A DNA stretch of 64,000 nt, taken from assembly GCA_964247055.1 (NCBI GenBank), contig OZ176054.1, positions 12,772,001 through 12,836,000 on the forward strand, written 5' to 3'. The DNA is from Paragordius varius (Eukaryota > Nematomorpha). The number at the start of each line of letters is the position of its first letter. Position 1 is the stretch's first letter. A program made the position numbers and the translations under genes. This document shows positions 1 through 11,483 of this stretch, piece after piece. The notes under the pieces are model-generated. The model did not search any database. It had not been told where the DNA came from and was given only the letters and a program-made list of their open reading frames with translations.

Positions 1-1043
1 TAGAATATGCATTATTGAAGTAAATATTATTTCAGAATTTTCACCGGGTAGGGAAATTAAATCTAAAATTTTAATTTTTACTCCGGTTTCTGAATCAAAA
101 TATCTTATCAAAGTAGGAAATAATTTTGTTTGATGGTGATTTGATGCATCAGAGTATAGGGATAAGAAATTAATTTTTAGCAAATCTTTTTGTTTTTCAG
201 ATAATGTTTGTGGCGAAAGGACATTGCACACAATGGCTTCAGCCTGTGTACGGGCACATGTAAATTTTTTATGGAATAACGTGCGAATAACCTGTGAGGT
301 ACAGTCCATAGATCTAAAGGAATGATTGTGATTAACGGCGTGAAAAGATAACACGCCTTCAGCTAGTGTCAAATTCTTTTCTTCCTCTCCAAAAGCGGTT
401 TTTCAAAAAAATCGCTCATTTTGTAAGATTATGCCGCCATATCTAAACATTTTTTATGTTTCTGTGTTTCCATATGCTTTGTAATATCATGCTTGCCGCC
501 ATGTGCTAGGGTGAATTCCCCCTCGCATATAAGACATTTAATAGATGATTCATTCTTCGTTTTTTAATAAAAGGAAAATCCTTCATTAATTCATCGTTGA
601 ATTTACAACCTCTTTTTGTGCTCATATTTATAAACTACTATTAGTATAATAAATATTATATTACCTTAATTTTCTGTGATAAACGTGTAAGGTACCGATT
701 TGTGGTATCAATTTGTCTTTTAATCTAGAGATTTGTGGTATTAACTTGGCTTTTTGATAATAATGACAGTAGTAGTAGGAAGTATAGTGTATAATCACAT
801 GATATAAATTCGAAAAAAATAAATATTTTCAATTTAAAATAAAAAATTTTAATTTAAAATTGAATAGATTTTAAAGATATTTAATGATAAAAAATTTAAA
901 CGGACAAAAAAATTTATTTGTATTAAAAAATTTTTTTTTATATAATCGTGAAAAAGCGGGACATTTAAAAACGTAGCAGGAAGCGGGACAAAGTGTGAAA
1001 AAGCGGGACTGTCCCGCCAAAAGCGGGACGTCTGGTCACCTTA
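1..1043 (-). mobile_element. hAT transposon, end fragment cut by the window edge
   Basis: This stretch is nearly identical to 19431-20619, the right end of the composite hAT element further along. It runs off the left edge of the window. Its minus strand encodes remnants of the BED-type zinc finger and the start of the transposase, with interruptions. The terminus at 1031-1043 reads tctggtcacctta, the same as the end at 20619, and subterminal copies of aaaagcggga occur just inside. The target duplication cannot be tested because the other end lies outside the window. Confidence 0.85.
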
Positions 1044-1374
1044 TGCATACATATAAGTTTGTTTTTATATTTTATCTTTATTTTTAGGTTATAGTCAAAC
1101 AAATGCAATAATTTTTAATGGATACCTATATTATTGTCAAAATAATATTATTTTTAAGAAATTAACTAAAAACTATCAATTTGCTTTCATCTTATACAAA
1201 TTATAAATATTTGACATTGTGTCAAATGCCGACCTCAAAATACGAATATGAATATATATATATATTGTTTTATGCCACATGTATTTAAAGAAAACTCTGA
1301 ATTTCGCAAAATGTTGTTTAAAGCTTTTATTCAATCAATGTTTACTGATTTATAATGTTTATTAGCTCGTTATA
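1044..1374. other. AT-rich spacer, nothing recognised
   Basis: The stretch between the hAT end and the first possible exon holds short A/T runs and a small TA microsatellite near 1254-1266. No coding or repeat signal is evident. Confidence 0.5.
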
Positions 1375-1716
1375 GATGTAATTGAGGCCCATCGATGTAA
1401 TATAGATTTGATTAGTCTAAAAACCGGGAGATTAGAAAAATTTGACATGTCATCAATCGAATCGGTATATTCCAATTTCTACTTATGTTGTAGACTTGCA
1501 TAAATATTTATTATTATCCATTTAGGGATTGAAGATTATAATTCAAAAGGGGGGAAAGATACAATTTATCAAGGGTGATTATAATAATAGAAGTAGTTTG
1601 TTGTTACCCAATGTTTTTCCATCTCAACTCATTTGTTATGGATCAGATGCAGATATAAGACCATATGTTCGAGATTTTATACCTGTTAGAATTACGCGAA
1701 AAATACTTGACTGTTG
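1375..1716 (+). pseudogene. Possible decayed exon pair of an unidentified protein
   Basis: Two adjacent stretches read like coding sequence rather than random AT-rich DNA. The first, about 1375-1500, follows a ttatag acceptor-like site and includes EAHRCNIDLISLKTGRLEKF. The second, about 1527-1716, follows a catttag acceptor-like site and ends DADIRPYVRDFIPVRI..ILDC before a stop. They could be joined by a very short intron near 1490-1526, but no junction keeps one frame throughout, which suggests decay. I do not recognise the protein. It could also be chance open frame. Confidence 0.25.
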
Positions 1717-2059
1717 ATATCATATATAGTAATACTTTGTTTTAACAAAGTATTACTATATATTTGTATGTTTCTTGCTAAAGATGGTTATTATTATAAA
1801 TATTGCTAATAAAGAAAACTATGGAATATCATCAATTGCTTAAAATATATTCTTACTCTTATGAGGTGCAAACAACATTATTTTTCAAAGAACACTGTAT
1901 AAACTTTAACGAAGGATATATTGTATAGCATGGTTTACTAGAGTGTTTAAAGTAAAATTGGGACATGGTAAGAAAATTGTCTTAAAACTGGATAAAATTA
2001 ATATCCGTTTAGATTATAACATATTCGAAAAGTTATTTACGACATTCACTCAAATAATC

Positions 2060-2220
2060 ATTTATAGCTTGAATTCTCATTTCAATTTTACCCTTGAACA
2101 ATTTAATTCTTTGACTGACGGGAAATTCAAATTCGCCCACAATTTAAATTGACCCTGGAATTATTATGTGTTTTGAATATAAAATTTTACTATATTAAAA
2201 CTAAAATTTCGTTCAAAATT
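2060..2220. repeat. Decayed copy of the 21-mer foldback family
   Basis: Degenerate versions of the unit caattcaaattcacccttga lie at 2085-2155, followed by an interior like that of the intact copies at 9392 and 55448. No terminus or flanking TATA pair is visible. Confidence 0.4.
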
Positions 2221-2689
2221 AAGATAATACTGAAAAATAAAGAACTATGCCATAAAGCAAGGGCTCCCAACAGGTAGGTAACGCAAGCGTAGGGCGTGGA
2301 CAGTGGCGAGTTATGGGGAAGGAGGCTGATCCACCCGGCTCCATAGAAGGGGCGCCGGATTTGAAAAAATTTAATTTCATTCTAAAAAAATAGGAAATTA
2401 TTTTAAAAGTATAATCAACCATTTACGATTACGGTTTGAATTTTATTATTTTTGTGATTTCAACGGGTTGCATGGGTAGGGGGGGGAAGGGGCACCAGAA
2501 ATGCAAGAATATGCAAAAATTTGGAGAAACGATATTATATTTTTTTGAAAGTGCTAAATAATTTAAATTCAAAATTGCATATCATATTTATCCAAGATTC
2601 GATAAGGGTTTGTGGAAGAGCGAAAAATAATTTTTTCGTTCACTTTTAGTAAGTACACACTGCGACATAAAAAAATAACCTGATGGATT

Positions 2690-2890
2690 ATGTATATTCT
2701 GAGCGTTTATCAGAATTATCAAGGTGCCCTTGGCTATGGCTTTACGGGTGATTTAAGATAGTTATTTACACTTTTGTAATAGGTGCTTTATATCAGAAAA
2801 TGGCGAAATTTTCGCGCATATTTTTTTAAATAAATTTTTTTTGGTTAAAGCTAGGGGCTACATTCAAAAAATATCACTAAAATATATACA
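2690..2890. repeat. Dispersed repeat shared with 59.7-59.9 kb and, inverted, about 60.9-61.06 kb
   Basis: The order of shared words (gatttaagatagttat, atatcagaaaatg, gctaggggctac, aaaaatatcactaaa) recurs with changes at 59700-59900 in the same orientation and around 60890-61060 in reverse. Neither ends nor coding content can be defined, so the family type is unknown. Confidence 0.45.
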
Positions 2891-2980
2891 TATTTTAGTT
2901 TAAATTTTTACCTTTGGAAAATAAGTAATATCAAGTATTTCTGAATGAGTTTTTTTATTTCGGCTCCTTAATGTCATATA

Positions 2981-3258
2981 CAGTAAAAAAACTTATGCGG
3001 ACAAATTGTAAAATTTAACAAATATTCTTTTCTAAAAGTCAACCATATTTTTTAAATCTCAATTATTATAATTAATTTAAACTGTAAAATATAAAATAGA
3101 TATTTATTTTGAAAACCTAATAAATGACATATTTTACGATTGTTATTAAATGGTTTAAATGAGATTAATTAAGGTTTGAAAAGTATGGTTGTCTTTTGCA
3201 AAAAAAAAATTTGTCGTTATATTTTTACATTTTGTCCGTATGATTTCAGTTATCACTG
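2981..3258. repeat. Tc1/mariner-like MITE (CAGTAAAAATTG family)
   Basis: The element begins cagtaaaa after TA and ends tcactg before TA. Its arms are imperfect inverted repeats carrying the marker words ggacaaa.tgtaaa and agtatggttgtctttt. About twenty full or partial copies of this family occur in the window. TA flanks plus a CAGT terminus fit the Tc1/mariner superfamily. The copy lies inside an older repeat whose end, cctggggtatccaacgac, is at about 3320. Confidence 0.75.
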
Positions 3259-3646
3259 TAAATGCAAAATTTTGCCATAGTTCAATTTATTTCACATACT
3301 TTTTGTAATTTTTAACAGGCCTGGGGTATCCAACGACCCCAATTTAAATCGAAGGACATAAAGGAATGCGTTGTAGCCAAGTGTTAATTATATGCAAAGT
3401 ATATATAAATACTTTAGTAGTAATATATTGTATAAATTATAAACTTTTAACATGCAATTAATGTTTGGATATATACACAAATGTGTTACCACATACGAGT
3501 TATTTATAAACACCCATAATCGTAAAAATATTCATTACTTCTTAATGTTATAAAAATATAAATAAAATATCCCGAATCGTAAATCAAAACGAACATAATA
3601 AACTCGACAAATCAAAAAACTGAGTCCATAGATCGTTTTTTCTATC

Positions 3647-3830
3647 CCATTTACAATTCAAATTCACCCTTAAACATTTAAAATTCACTCATTAACAATT
3701 CAAATCACCCTTGAACAATTCAAATTAACCCTAAAAATAAATTATGTGTTTTCGGGATAATATAACCCATTATTAATATGATATATATTTTTACGACATA
3801 GATCATTTTTTTCAGCATTACTAATTGTGT
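3647..3830. repeat. Half copy of the 21-mer foldback family
   Basis: The left terminus ccatttacaattcaaa is followed by about four degraded 21-mer units and then the usual interior (attatgtgttttcggg). The inverted right arm is missing, so this is a truncated copy. Confidence 0.6.
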
Positions 3831-6800
3831 CGATAAAAATCGTGTTATAATGTCGAGTAAGATTAATGATGATTATCACGAAAAAACAAATGAATATCCC
3901 TATAAAAGATTAGTACATGGTTAAAAAAATATATATAATAAATATACCATATACAACCCTTGATAAATCCGTTTTGTCGTATCTGCTTACACATTTAACA
4001 TATTTTTAACCATGTGCCAATCATTTTTTTCATTGGGATTTTCATCTGTATTTTTTACGTGATAAACAATTTATTAATCTTACTGTAATTAGTATAAATA
4101 AACAGACATGTAATGTAAAACCCCTAACCATTTAAAATACCGAAATGTTCCTATGATAGCCCTTGTTTTTATACTAGTTTCTCGCTTGTTAACCTTCATC
4201 AGTACAACAATAGAGTCTACATGCGAATCTGCGATTGTGCGCGTGAGTATAGGGTTTTTTCGCTTAAATTATACAATAAAGAAAAAAAAGGCCTACAGTT
4301 TGCCTTTTACCGCAAGCATCAATATTAAATAAATCATAAGAATGTATATCTCAACCAAGAGAGGTAAAATTACACAATGATTTTTCCATAGTGTGTTTTC
4401 AAGGTTGCTTAAAGTGAAATACATACTAAAAAAATAATTAACCAGTATCAGAAAATGGTTTTGTGCTACATTTAGTTGTGCTGACCAAAGCATGACCCGG
4501 GCAGTAATTATTTATTTTTTGACTATGATCATTTAAAAAAACCTGTGGCAAATTTCTTTTGGATGAGAAATAGTAAGACTTTATTTTTTCATATATTTTT
4601 TAAAAAATATAAATTATATGCTAATTTAACAATATAAAATTAATAAACATGCATCGTTACAACACTAGCATTTAAGCATATCCAGTTATTTCGAAAAACA
4701 AAACGATCAAGCACTTTGCAAAATATAAAATTAATTCATATATGTGAACCAATAAAATGAAAAAACATTTTATAATTGGATATTACAATGATGAAAGAAG
4801 TCTAAAACAAACTAGGTAAAATTTTATTTAAAATTTCCAGTATTAAAAGCTATGTTGATTCAGAAGGCCACAAACATGTGGCAAAATTTATTTGAAAACA
4901 AAATTCTTGATTAAATATGATTGAAAATATAAAAAAATGTATAATATAAACTTTTAAGAATAAACATGACATTATTAGTGAAATTTAAGTGTCGTACGAA
5001 CATTATCTTCGCAATCCAATATCGCATGATATTTACTTAAGTAACCGGACTTTTTAAAAAACCATCAACACAACCCTAGCTACATTAGATTATATAAAAA
5101 ATATTGACTACTATAAATCAAATTTTAATTTCGTCTGCATTTTTTAGGACTTTAAGGTTTACAAGGGTAAAATTTTAAAAACTGCATTTAGAGGTCTTTT
5201 ATCCGAAAAATATTGGTTTGCTTAGCTAAAACTTCCATATATATTAAACATAAAATAATGATAAAATAAACCAGCTTAAACTAAACAAACCCTACTTTAA
5301 AATTTCATATCCTGCAACTCAGATTTTTCGGTCCTGTGATGATAACCGATAACTTAAAATGGTGCCCATCTTAGGCCCAGTTGAAAGAGAGGTAAAAGGC
5401 TTAAACTATGATGCTTATATCAGATATAAAAAATTTCGCACCCTTATGAGCTCGAGGTGATATCTAACAACAGAACGCTATGATCCAACTGTTTCATTTT
5501 CCCCAGAGTTTGTATGCAAACTAAAGGATATGCATCATCATTAAAACAACAAATTGAAAACTTTATATAGTATTTATTAAAACCTATATTTCCTATTTTG
5601 CAACAACCCAAACGATGGTTATTATAAAATACTATGGTTGTATATCTTTTAATAAAGCTTATTTTCTTTTTTTATAATGCTTCAATTTAAAATATTTAAT
5701 TTTTTAATGTATAGTGTAATAATTTAAGTCGTTAAAATCTAATATTTTTTCAACATAATTCCATACAAGTATCGGGTACTTGTTACATTATATTAAATCG
5801 GTCCTTGGAGCTATATATAAAAATTATATAATTATGAATATAAGAAGACTTAATTTGTTGTTATTTTTATATGTATAAAAAATAAGGGGTATTTTATTAT
5901 TATCTTGCAAGAAAGGTAAGTTTGTAAATACCTTTTTAATGCACACAAGTTATATTTATTATGACACTTAATTAATAATTAGATCTAAAAAATGGATAGA
6001 AGTATCCAAAATATATGTTAACATGAGTGGATAGAAAAGATACTTTAGGAGATATACCAAATGTTTTAAATAATGATTGTTAGTTTATTTCTATGAATTT
6101 TTTGTAATCATTTTTAGATTCAGATGAAACAAAGGGACAATACTAAAATAATTAAAATAATATAAAACTTATAGCACTGTACAACAAAAAATGGTTTAAT
6201 ATTAATACATCATTCATTGGAGTTTCGAAACACAGATATATACGTCTTTTATGGGCAAAAGCGACATGTGGGAAACACTTTTTGGAGAGACCTTGATAAA
6301 TTTTTCAACCATATATTATTCAATAAAATGCCTTAAAATGATAATTTCTATATAAAATAGTAGATAAATAGTAAATTAGAAATAAAAATATTGCATGCAT
6401 ATTTGGTTTATGTAAAATAAAATTTTTTATAATGGTGATGAACTCCTCAACTGTAAGTTTTATTTGTTAAAAGTGCAAGTAGAATATTGATAAGGGTTTT
6501 TATATTTAAGGTCCATGAAAAACTCACAATAAAATCCAAAAATCCTACTTTGGCTTGAAAATTGATGTGTTATATAAGATTTCTTCCATTAAAACACCAT
6601 ATAAATATAAATCATTGTCCGTTTAAAAAATGCACAAATATTATTATATTGATAAAATTCATATAAAAAGCCATACCTTTTCAAACCTTAATTTTCCACA
6701 CAAAAACTATTAATTTAATAATTGGGCAAATTGTGTTGTCCTTTTTAAAAAAATGTAATCATTTAGTCTTCTCAGGTCTATATAATTTTATTTTTTACTG

Positions 6801-8239
6801 TGAATATAAAATTATACAAAAAATTTTCAAAGATTAATTTAGCAAGTCTGCGATCGATGCAACGTTTAAAAAAATTTCAGCAACCTGGTAAAAAATGTTT
6901 TAATGTTAAATTATAACCGTTTAGTAACCAATAATTGCCGAAATTTATAGAAAAGTTTGTTTTCATAAAAAAATTGATTTAATCCTGTATAACTTAAAAA
7001 TGTCGTATATTTTTGACTTGGAAGAAAATAAGATGCTTTCGTTCAATTATTTAAATATAGATATTGGTTTATATTTGTTATCACGATTTATATAGAAATT
7101 TCATAAAAATAATGGGCTCTAATTTGATGAAAATGCGAGGGCAGTTATTATGAAAAGAGAATCTCTCCTAACTTACTCGTCACCGCGAGAAACTCAAAAT
7201 ATATGTTTTATCAAATTTTTTTGGAGATAAAACATTAAAAAAAATATCGTTTGACCCAATGACCTTTTGGGGTTTATATTTCAAAGAGCTTTGAAAGTTG
7301 ATATCTCAAAAATTATTTAAGGATCTAAATTTAAAAATATACTTTCATTAGCCTACACTTCCTTACATTTTCATGTGCTAGTTAACATATTGGGATAGTT
7401 TTTTAATCTCAGGGCTTAATTTTGTCAATAAATAACCGTTAGTAAGAAATTATTTATAAATATTCAAACTGGGACAGCTCCAAAACACGATCGAAACAAA
7501 GAGCTGATATCAAAAATATATGAAGGCTTTGTTAGTTAAATCAGCTTGTAGCTTTTTATTAATTATCTTCTTTTACTCCATAATATACATTTATATTCCT
7601 CTTGCATTAGCGATTTCAAAAATTTATAGAAATGGCGGCAAATAAGTTGATATCACGATTTTTTTATAATTTTTTAAAAAATGTATAATGCGCTTAAAAG
7701 GCTAAGAAAAGCAGCTTAATTCGCCTTTAGAGCTTAAACGCTTTTCAAAATATTCCTATTTCTAATCATTGGTCGATATAAAACTACCCTAAAGGGTAAT
7801 GGATTAAGGTATACAAAATTGTTAAAAAAACCTCTATTCAAACATTTCGCAACTTTTTTCTATACATTTCTTGAAATCTCTTATGCAATAGGCAAATAAA
7901 TATATATTATAGTAAATAATAGTTAACTTTAACTTTCACGCTACATTTTACCAACACAACTTGATATATTTAATATCAGTTGTTCATTTTTAATTTTGGG
8001 CTGTCCCAATTAAAATACAACACGTTCATCAGTTTTTCGATTCAAATTGAGATAATTGGAGACTCCAGTCTTTTTTAAAATTAAATATAAAAAAAATATG
8101 GAAGAAATTAAACCGATGGCAAAAGTTCGCACTTATATTACATAAATGTACCAATAAATTTTTTTTTTAATTTTAAGGTAGAACTCAAAGGCAAAAATTT
8201 AAACAACAGAACATGTGTGTTAGCTATTTTAACACTTCG
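3831..8239. other. AT-rich DNA with no recognisable gene
   Basis: Neither strand shows a coding run above background or a splice-site-bounded exon that I recognise. Short degenerate pieces of the MITE families are present (for example around 6600-6800), but they are too decayed to bound. Confidence 0.5.
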
Positions 8240-8760
8240 ATACTATTTGGGGTATCTAAATACCCCAGACTAAATTAAAATTTAAATTTAAAAAAACTAC
8301 TGGAGGAAACGGCCCTAATTAAAATTTTTGCTTAAATCCCAATGAAAATTATATAAATAAGCTAAAATATTTAAAATTTGTTTTGGAAAAAAAAGTTCCA
8401 TGTCAAACTACTTCGACGCTTTATTTTACAAAATATCGTCTTCTTTTATAGCTAAATTTTTATTTAAATTATATCTAACGTCAATAAAAATAGAAAAAGC
8501 CTTTTATTTTGTATTATTTTTCAATTTTACCACTGCACACATGTCACGTTGACTAAATTTTTACCTTTCGGTTTTAGCTTAAAATAAGTAATATCAAGTA
8601 TTTTTTTATATATTTCGGTTAAAGGTTATATAAGTGCAAAATTTCGCCATGGCTTCCATCCCTTTAAAGAATTTAATTTTAAGGCCTGGGGTATTTAACT
8701 ACCCTAATTTCAATCGAAGGACTAAAATGAATGTGTTGTATCCAAGTCTTAAAATAATAC
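8240..8760. repeat. MITE-like repeat with palindromic ends (ggggtatctaaatacccc family)
   Basis: The left end carries the palindrome ggggtatctaaatacccc and the right end cctggggtatttaactaccc. The interior words (actacttcgacgc, caaaatatcgtc, cacacatgtcacgttga, cgccatggct) recur in order at 9000-9895, partly at 20700-21330, and in reverse at 62040-62600. No transposase or conserved frame is seen. The class is not assigned. Confidence 0.6.
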
Positions 8761-8999
8761 AAAACAAACTAATTTCTCTGTTACTATCAATTTTAGAAGT
8801 GATTAAATAGAAAAATAGCTTTAGTTAAAATTAACATGATATTTCGCAAATATTAGGTAAAAAAATGGCGTCGGAGTATTTGTATATAGAATTTTTTTAA
8901 AACTATGGTTTATTTAGATATTTTGGCTTATAAAAATTTTATTAGGACAGAAGCCTAATTTTTAATTACACCGTTTCTTTCAGTAGTTTTTTTAAAATA

Positions 9000-9895
9000 T
9001 TAGCTTAATATTTCGATTCAAATTGGGATATCTAAATACCCCAGATTATATTTACTGAAAGAAACGGACCCAATTTATATTTATGCTTCTATCCTAATAA
9101 AAATTATATAAATAAGGTGAAATATCTAAATATAATTTGGTTTTGAAAAAGTTCCATATTAAACTACTTCGACGCCATTTTTACAACCTTTTTGCAAAAT
9201 ATCGTGTTTATTTTGTTTTTAAGCTAAAATTAAACCTAATTTAACTAATATCCACATTGTTGGAAATTAAAAAGGCGGTTTATGTATTAATTTTTAATTA
9301 AGCTAATGCTCTGTCATATTAACAAAATTTTTACTTTGAGGTTTTACCTAAAATTAATATTAATATTTTTAAATGAACTTTTTTATATATACCATTTACA
9401 ATTCAATTTCACCCTTAAACAATTCAAATTCACCATTGAACAATTCAAATTCACCCTTGAACAATTCAAATTCACCCTTGAACAATTCAAATTCAACCTT
9501 GAACAATTCAAATTCACCCTCAAATAAATTATATATGTTTTTTAAGATTAATAATATCCTATTTATATATTTTTCAAAAATAATAGTTTTGTTTTAAATT
9601 AAAATAACACTGAAAAAATAATAAACTATACCATAAACATATATTTCATATTAATAATGAGTTATATTAGTTCGAAAACACATAATTTATTTTTAGGGTG
9701 AATTTGAATTGTTCGAAGGTGAATTTGAACTATTCAAGGGTGAATTTGAACTGTAAATGGTATATTTCAATTTATTAATGTAAAATAAATGCAAATTTTT
9801 GCCATGGTTTTAATTCATTTCATATTTTTTTAATTATTTAATTTTAAAAGGCCTGGGGTATCAAACTATACCTATTTGAATAGAAAATGAATATG
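9000..9895. repeat. Second copy of the ggggtatc palindrome family, split by a foldback element
   Basis: This copy runs from gatatctaaatacccc near 9030 to cctggggtatcaaacta near 9855 with the same interior words as the copy at 8240. It is interrupted at 9392-9760 by a foldback MITE, so the foldback insertion is younger. Confidence 0.6.
9392..9760. repeat. Foldback MITE with 21-mer arrays in its arms
   Basis: The element starts ccatttacaattcaa and ends gaactgtaaatgg, with TATA on both sides (9388-9391 and 9761-9764). The left arm has six tandem units of about 21 bp of the type caattcaaattcacccttgaa. The right arm has three in inverted orientation. The two frames that read through the array as repetitive peptides are by-products of the repeat. 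Confidence 0.85.
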
Positions 9896-11132
9896 TTTTT
9901 ATCTAAGTAAATATAGTCTGGGATATGTAAAAGTGTTGAGACTTTAAAAGTTACAAAATTATAAAAAATATAAGACTTTTTATTTAATACGGGCGAACAG
10001 TGTTTGATTAAATTTCAACTAAAAATCTTTTATCAGGGTTTATTTACAAAATTAAGTTTTAATATAAAAAATTACCCAAATATGCCAATTAGGACAAAAA
10101 AGAGAAAATGTAAGGAAGTACGAATGCACCGCTAAAATTGATGTATATTATCACATTTATAATAATTGACAGAAAAAAATCCGAACTTTTTTTAATTTAG
10201 GTAATGTACTCAACAAACTATTTAACTTCGTATTATCCATAAAATTTATAAAGGCTTTTAGATGTATATTTCGGTAAATTAATACTATCTGTGGAAACTA
10301 AAATAGTTTAATACATTCTTCTTTATTTAAACGGTCGTTAACCCAAATACCAAAGGACATTGCTATAATTTGTTTTTAAGTGTTAAATTATTAAAATGAC
10401 ACACATATGAGAAAAATATTTTTTCAATCAAAATTGTTTACAATCATAACATAATTTACGCCATATTTTAATTTGCATTCTTTCAACATTTACGGGATAC
10501 CTGGATATGTTAGCAAATTTGTTATAGACGATAAAGTTTATAATAATTTTTATCTTATTTCATTCAATATTTACCCTTTTTACATTTTCCTGTCTCTATA
10601 TTAGGACTATGTAGTGGTTTTGTCCGTCGAAACCATTTCGAAAGCGCAATTATTTTTCACAGATAACTTGAGGAATGCGACTCTGGTATTATTCTTTATA
10701 GATATCATATTAGCATTCTAAAAGCTCCCATATTTATTTACACTTTGCAAAATAATTTTTTAGAGTAAAAGGTCAAAATTTTTTTTCATAAATTGCGCTT
10801 CCCCTAAAAAAGGAATTTTTTAGAATTATATTCAAAATCCTAGATAAAATATTTATTAACTTAAATTATTTTGGGGGATCATGGCGAAATCACCTCCTTA
10901 TATTATTATGTATTAATGACAAAATTTTCATTTGAATCAAGTTTTTACAATTTTAATCATGGGCATTGCCAATAATTGGTGATGAAAAGTATCACACTCC
11001 TACATGGTATAAATAATAAAATATATTTATAAATATCCATATACTTATATATCTGTTTTGGTGCGGCCCGCAAAGCCATTTGTGTTTGGCACCTCTGCGC
11101 TATACCAAAAATTTATTTATAATATTTTAACT
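9896..11132. other. AT-rich DNA with no recognisable gene
   Basis: I see no supported exon, RNA gene or bounded repeat here. Confidence 0.5.
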
Positions 11133-11133
11133 T

Positions 11134-11200
11134 AGGTCCATAATATTATTTTATTTTTGGAGATTGGGTTCTTCCTTGGTGTGTACACAGTAGTGGCCTG
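11134..11200 (+). pseudogene. Inverted U2 snRNA-like fragment
   Basis: On the plus strand the words ggtccataatatta and tatttttggagatt match the middle of the adjacent U2 gene on the other strand (ggtccatgatattaa, tatttttggagattt), including the Sm-site core atttttgg. The match ends with cagtagtggcc, recalling the U2 3' end. It is short and diverged, so it is read as a decayed inverted U2 copy rather than a gene. Confidence 0.45.
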
Positions 11201-11332
11201 ATATCGAAATACACTTTAAACATTTTCTAACCTTTTTCTCAAAGCCTTTCAAGTTTTTTTAAAACTTTACAGTTAGTTTTGTGATGCGTTTGTTTAAAAA
11301 TTGTTTATAAATTAATTTTTATGATTATGTTT

Positions 11333-11483
11333 GGGCCACTCCTGGAGGTACTGCAATACCAGGTTGACCCGATGGGGAGGGATAGGCAAGCCCAGAGCGC
11401 CTCCCCAAAATCTCCAAAAATAAATTTAATATCATGGACCTCTTTAGAGGTCGTATCAGATATTAAGCTGATAAGAACAGATA
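11333..11483 (-). ncRNA. U2 snRNA gene, 3' part (about nt 38-188), separated from its 5' part
   Basis: On the minus strand this reads tatctgttcttatcag, then ttaatatctgatacga, the Sm site tatttttggag, and the conserved 3' stem-loop cctggtattgcagtacctcc. These are hallmarks of metazoan U2 snRNA. Counting from the 5' piece, the end at 11333 falls at about nucleotide 188, the usual U2 length. The gene is interrupted at nucleotides 35-38 by the retrotransposon at 11484-15995. A continuous U2 transcript cannot be made from this copy; other U2 genes must serve the cell. Confidence 0.92.

Noticed and set aside
9400-9530. CRISPR-like array (and similar arrays at 28.1, 28.7, 55.5 and 56.6 kb)
   Set aside because: The units are directly tandem with no spacers, lie in inverted arms of MITEs, and the genome is eukaryotic.
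9306-9597. Two overlapping open frames with repetitive peptides
   Set aside because: Both are translations of the 21-mer array in the foldback MITE; the period explains the repeats and the open frames.
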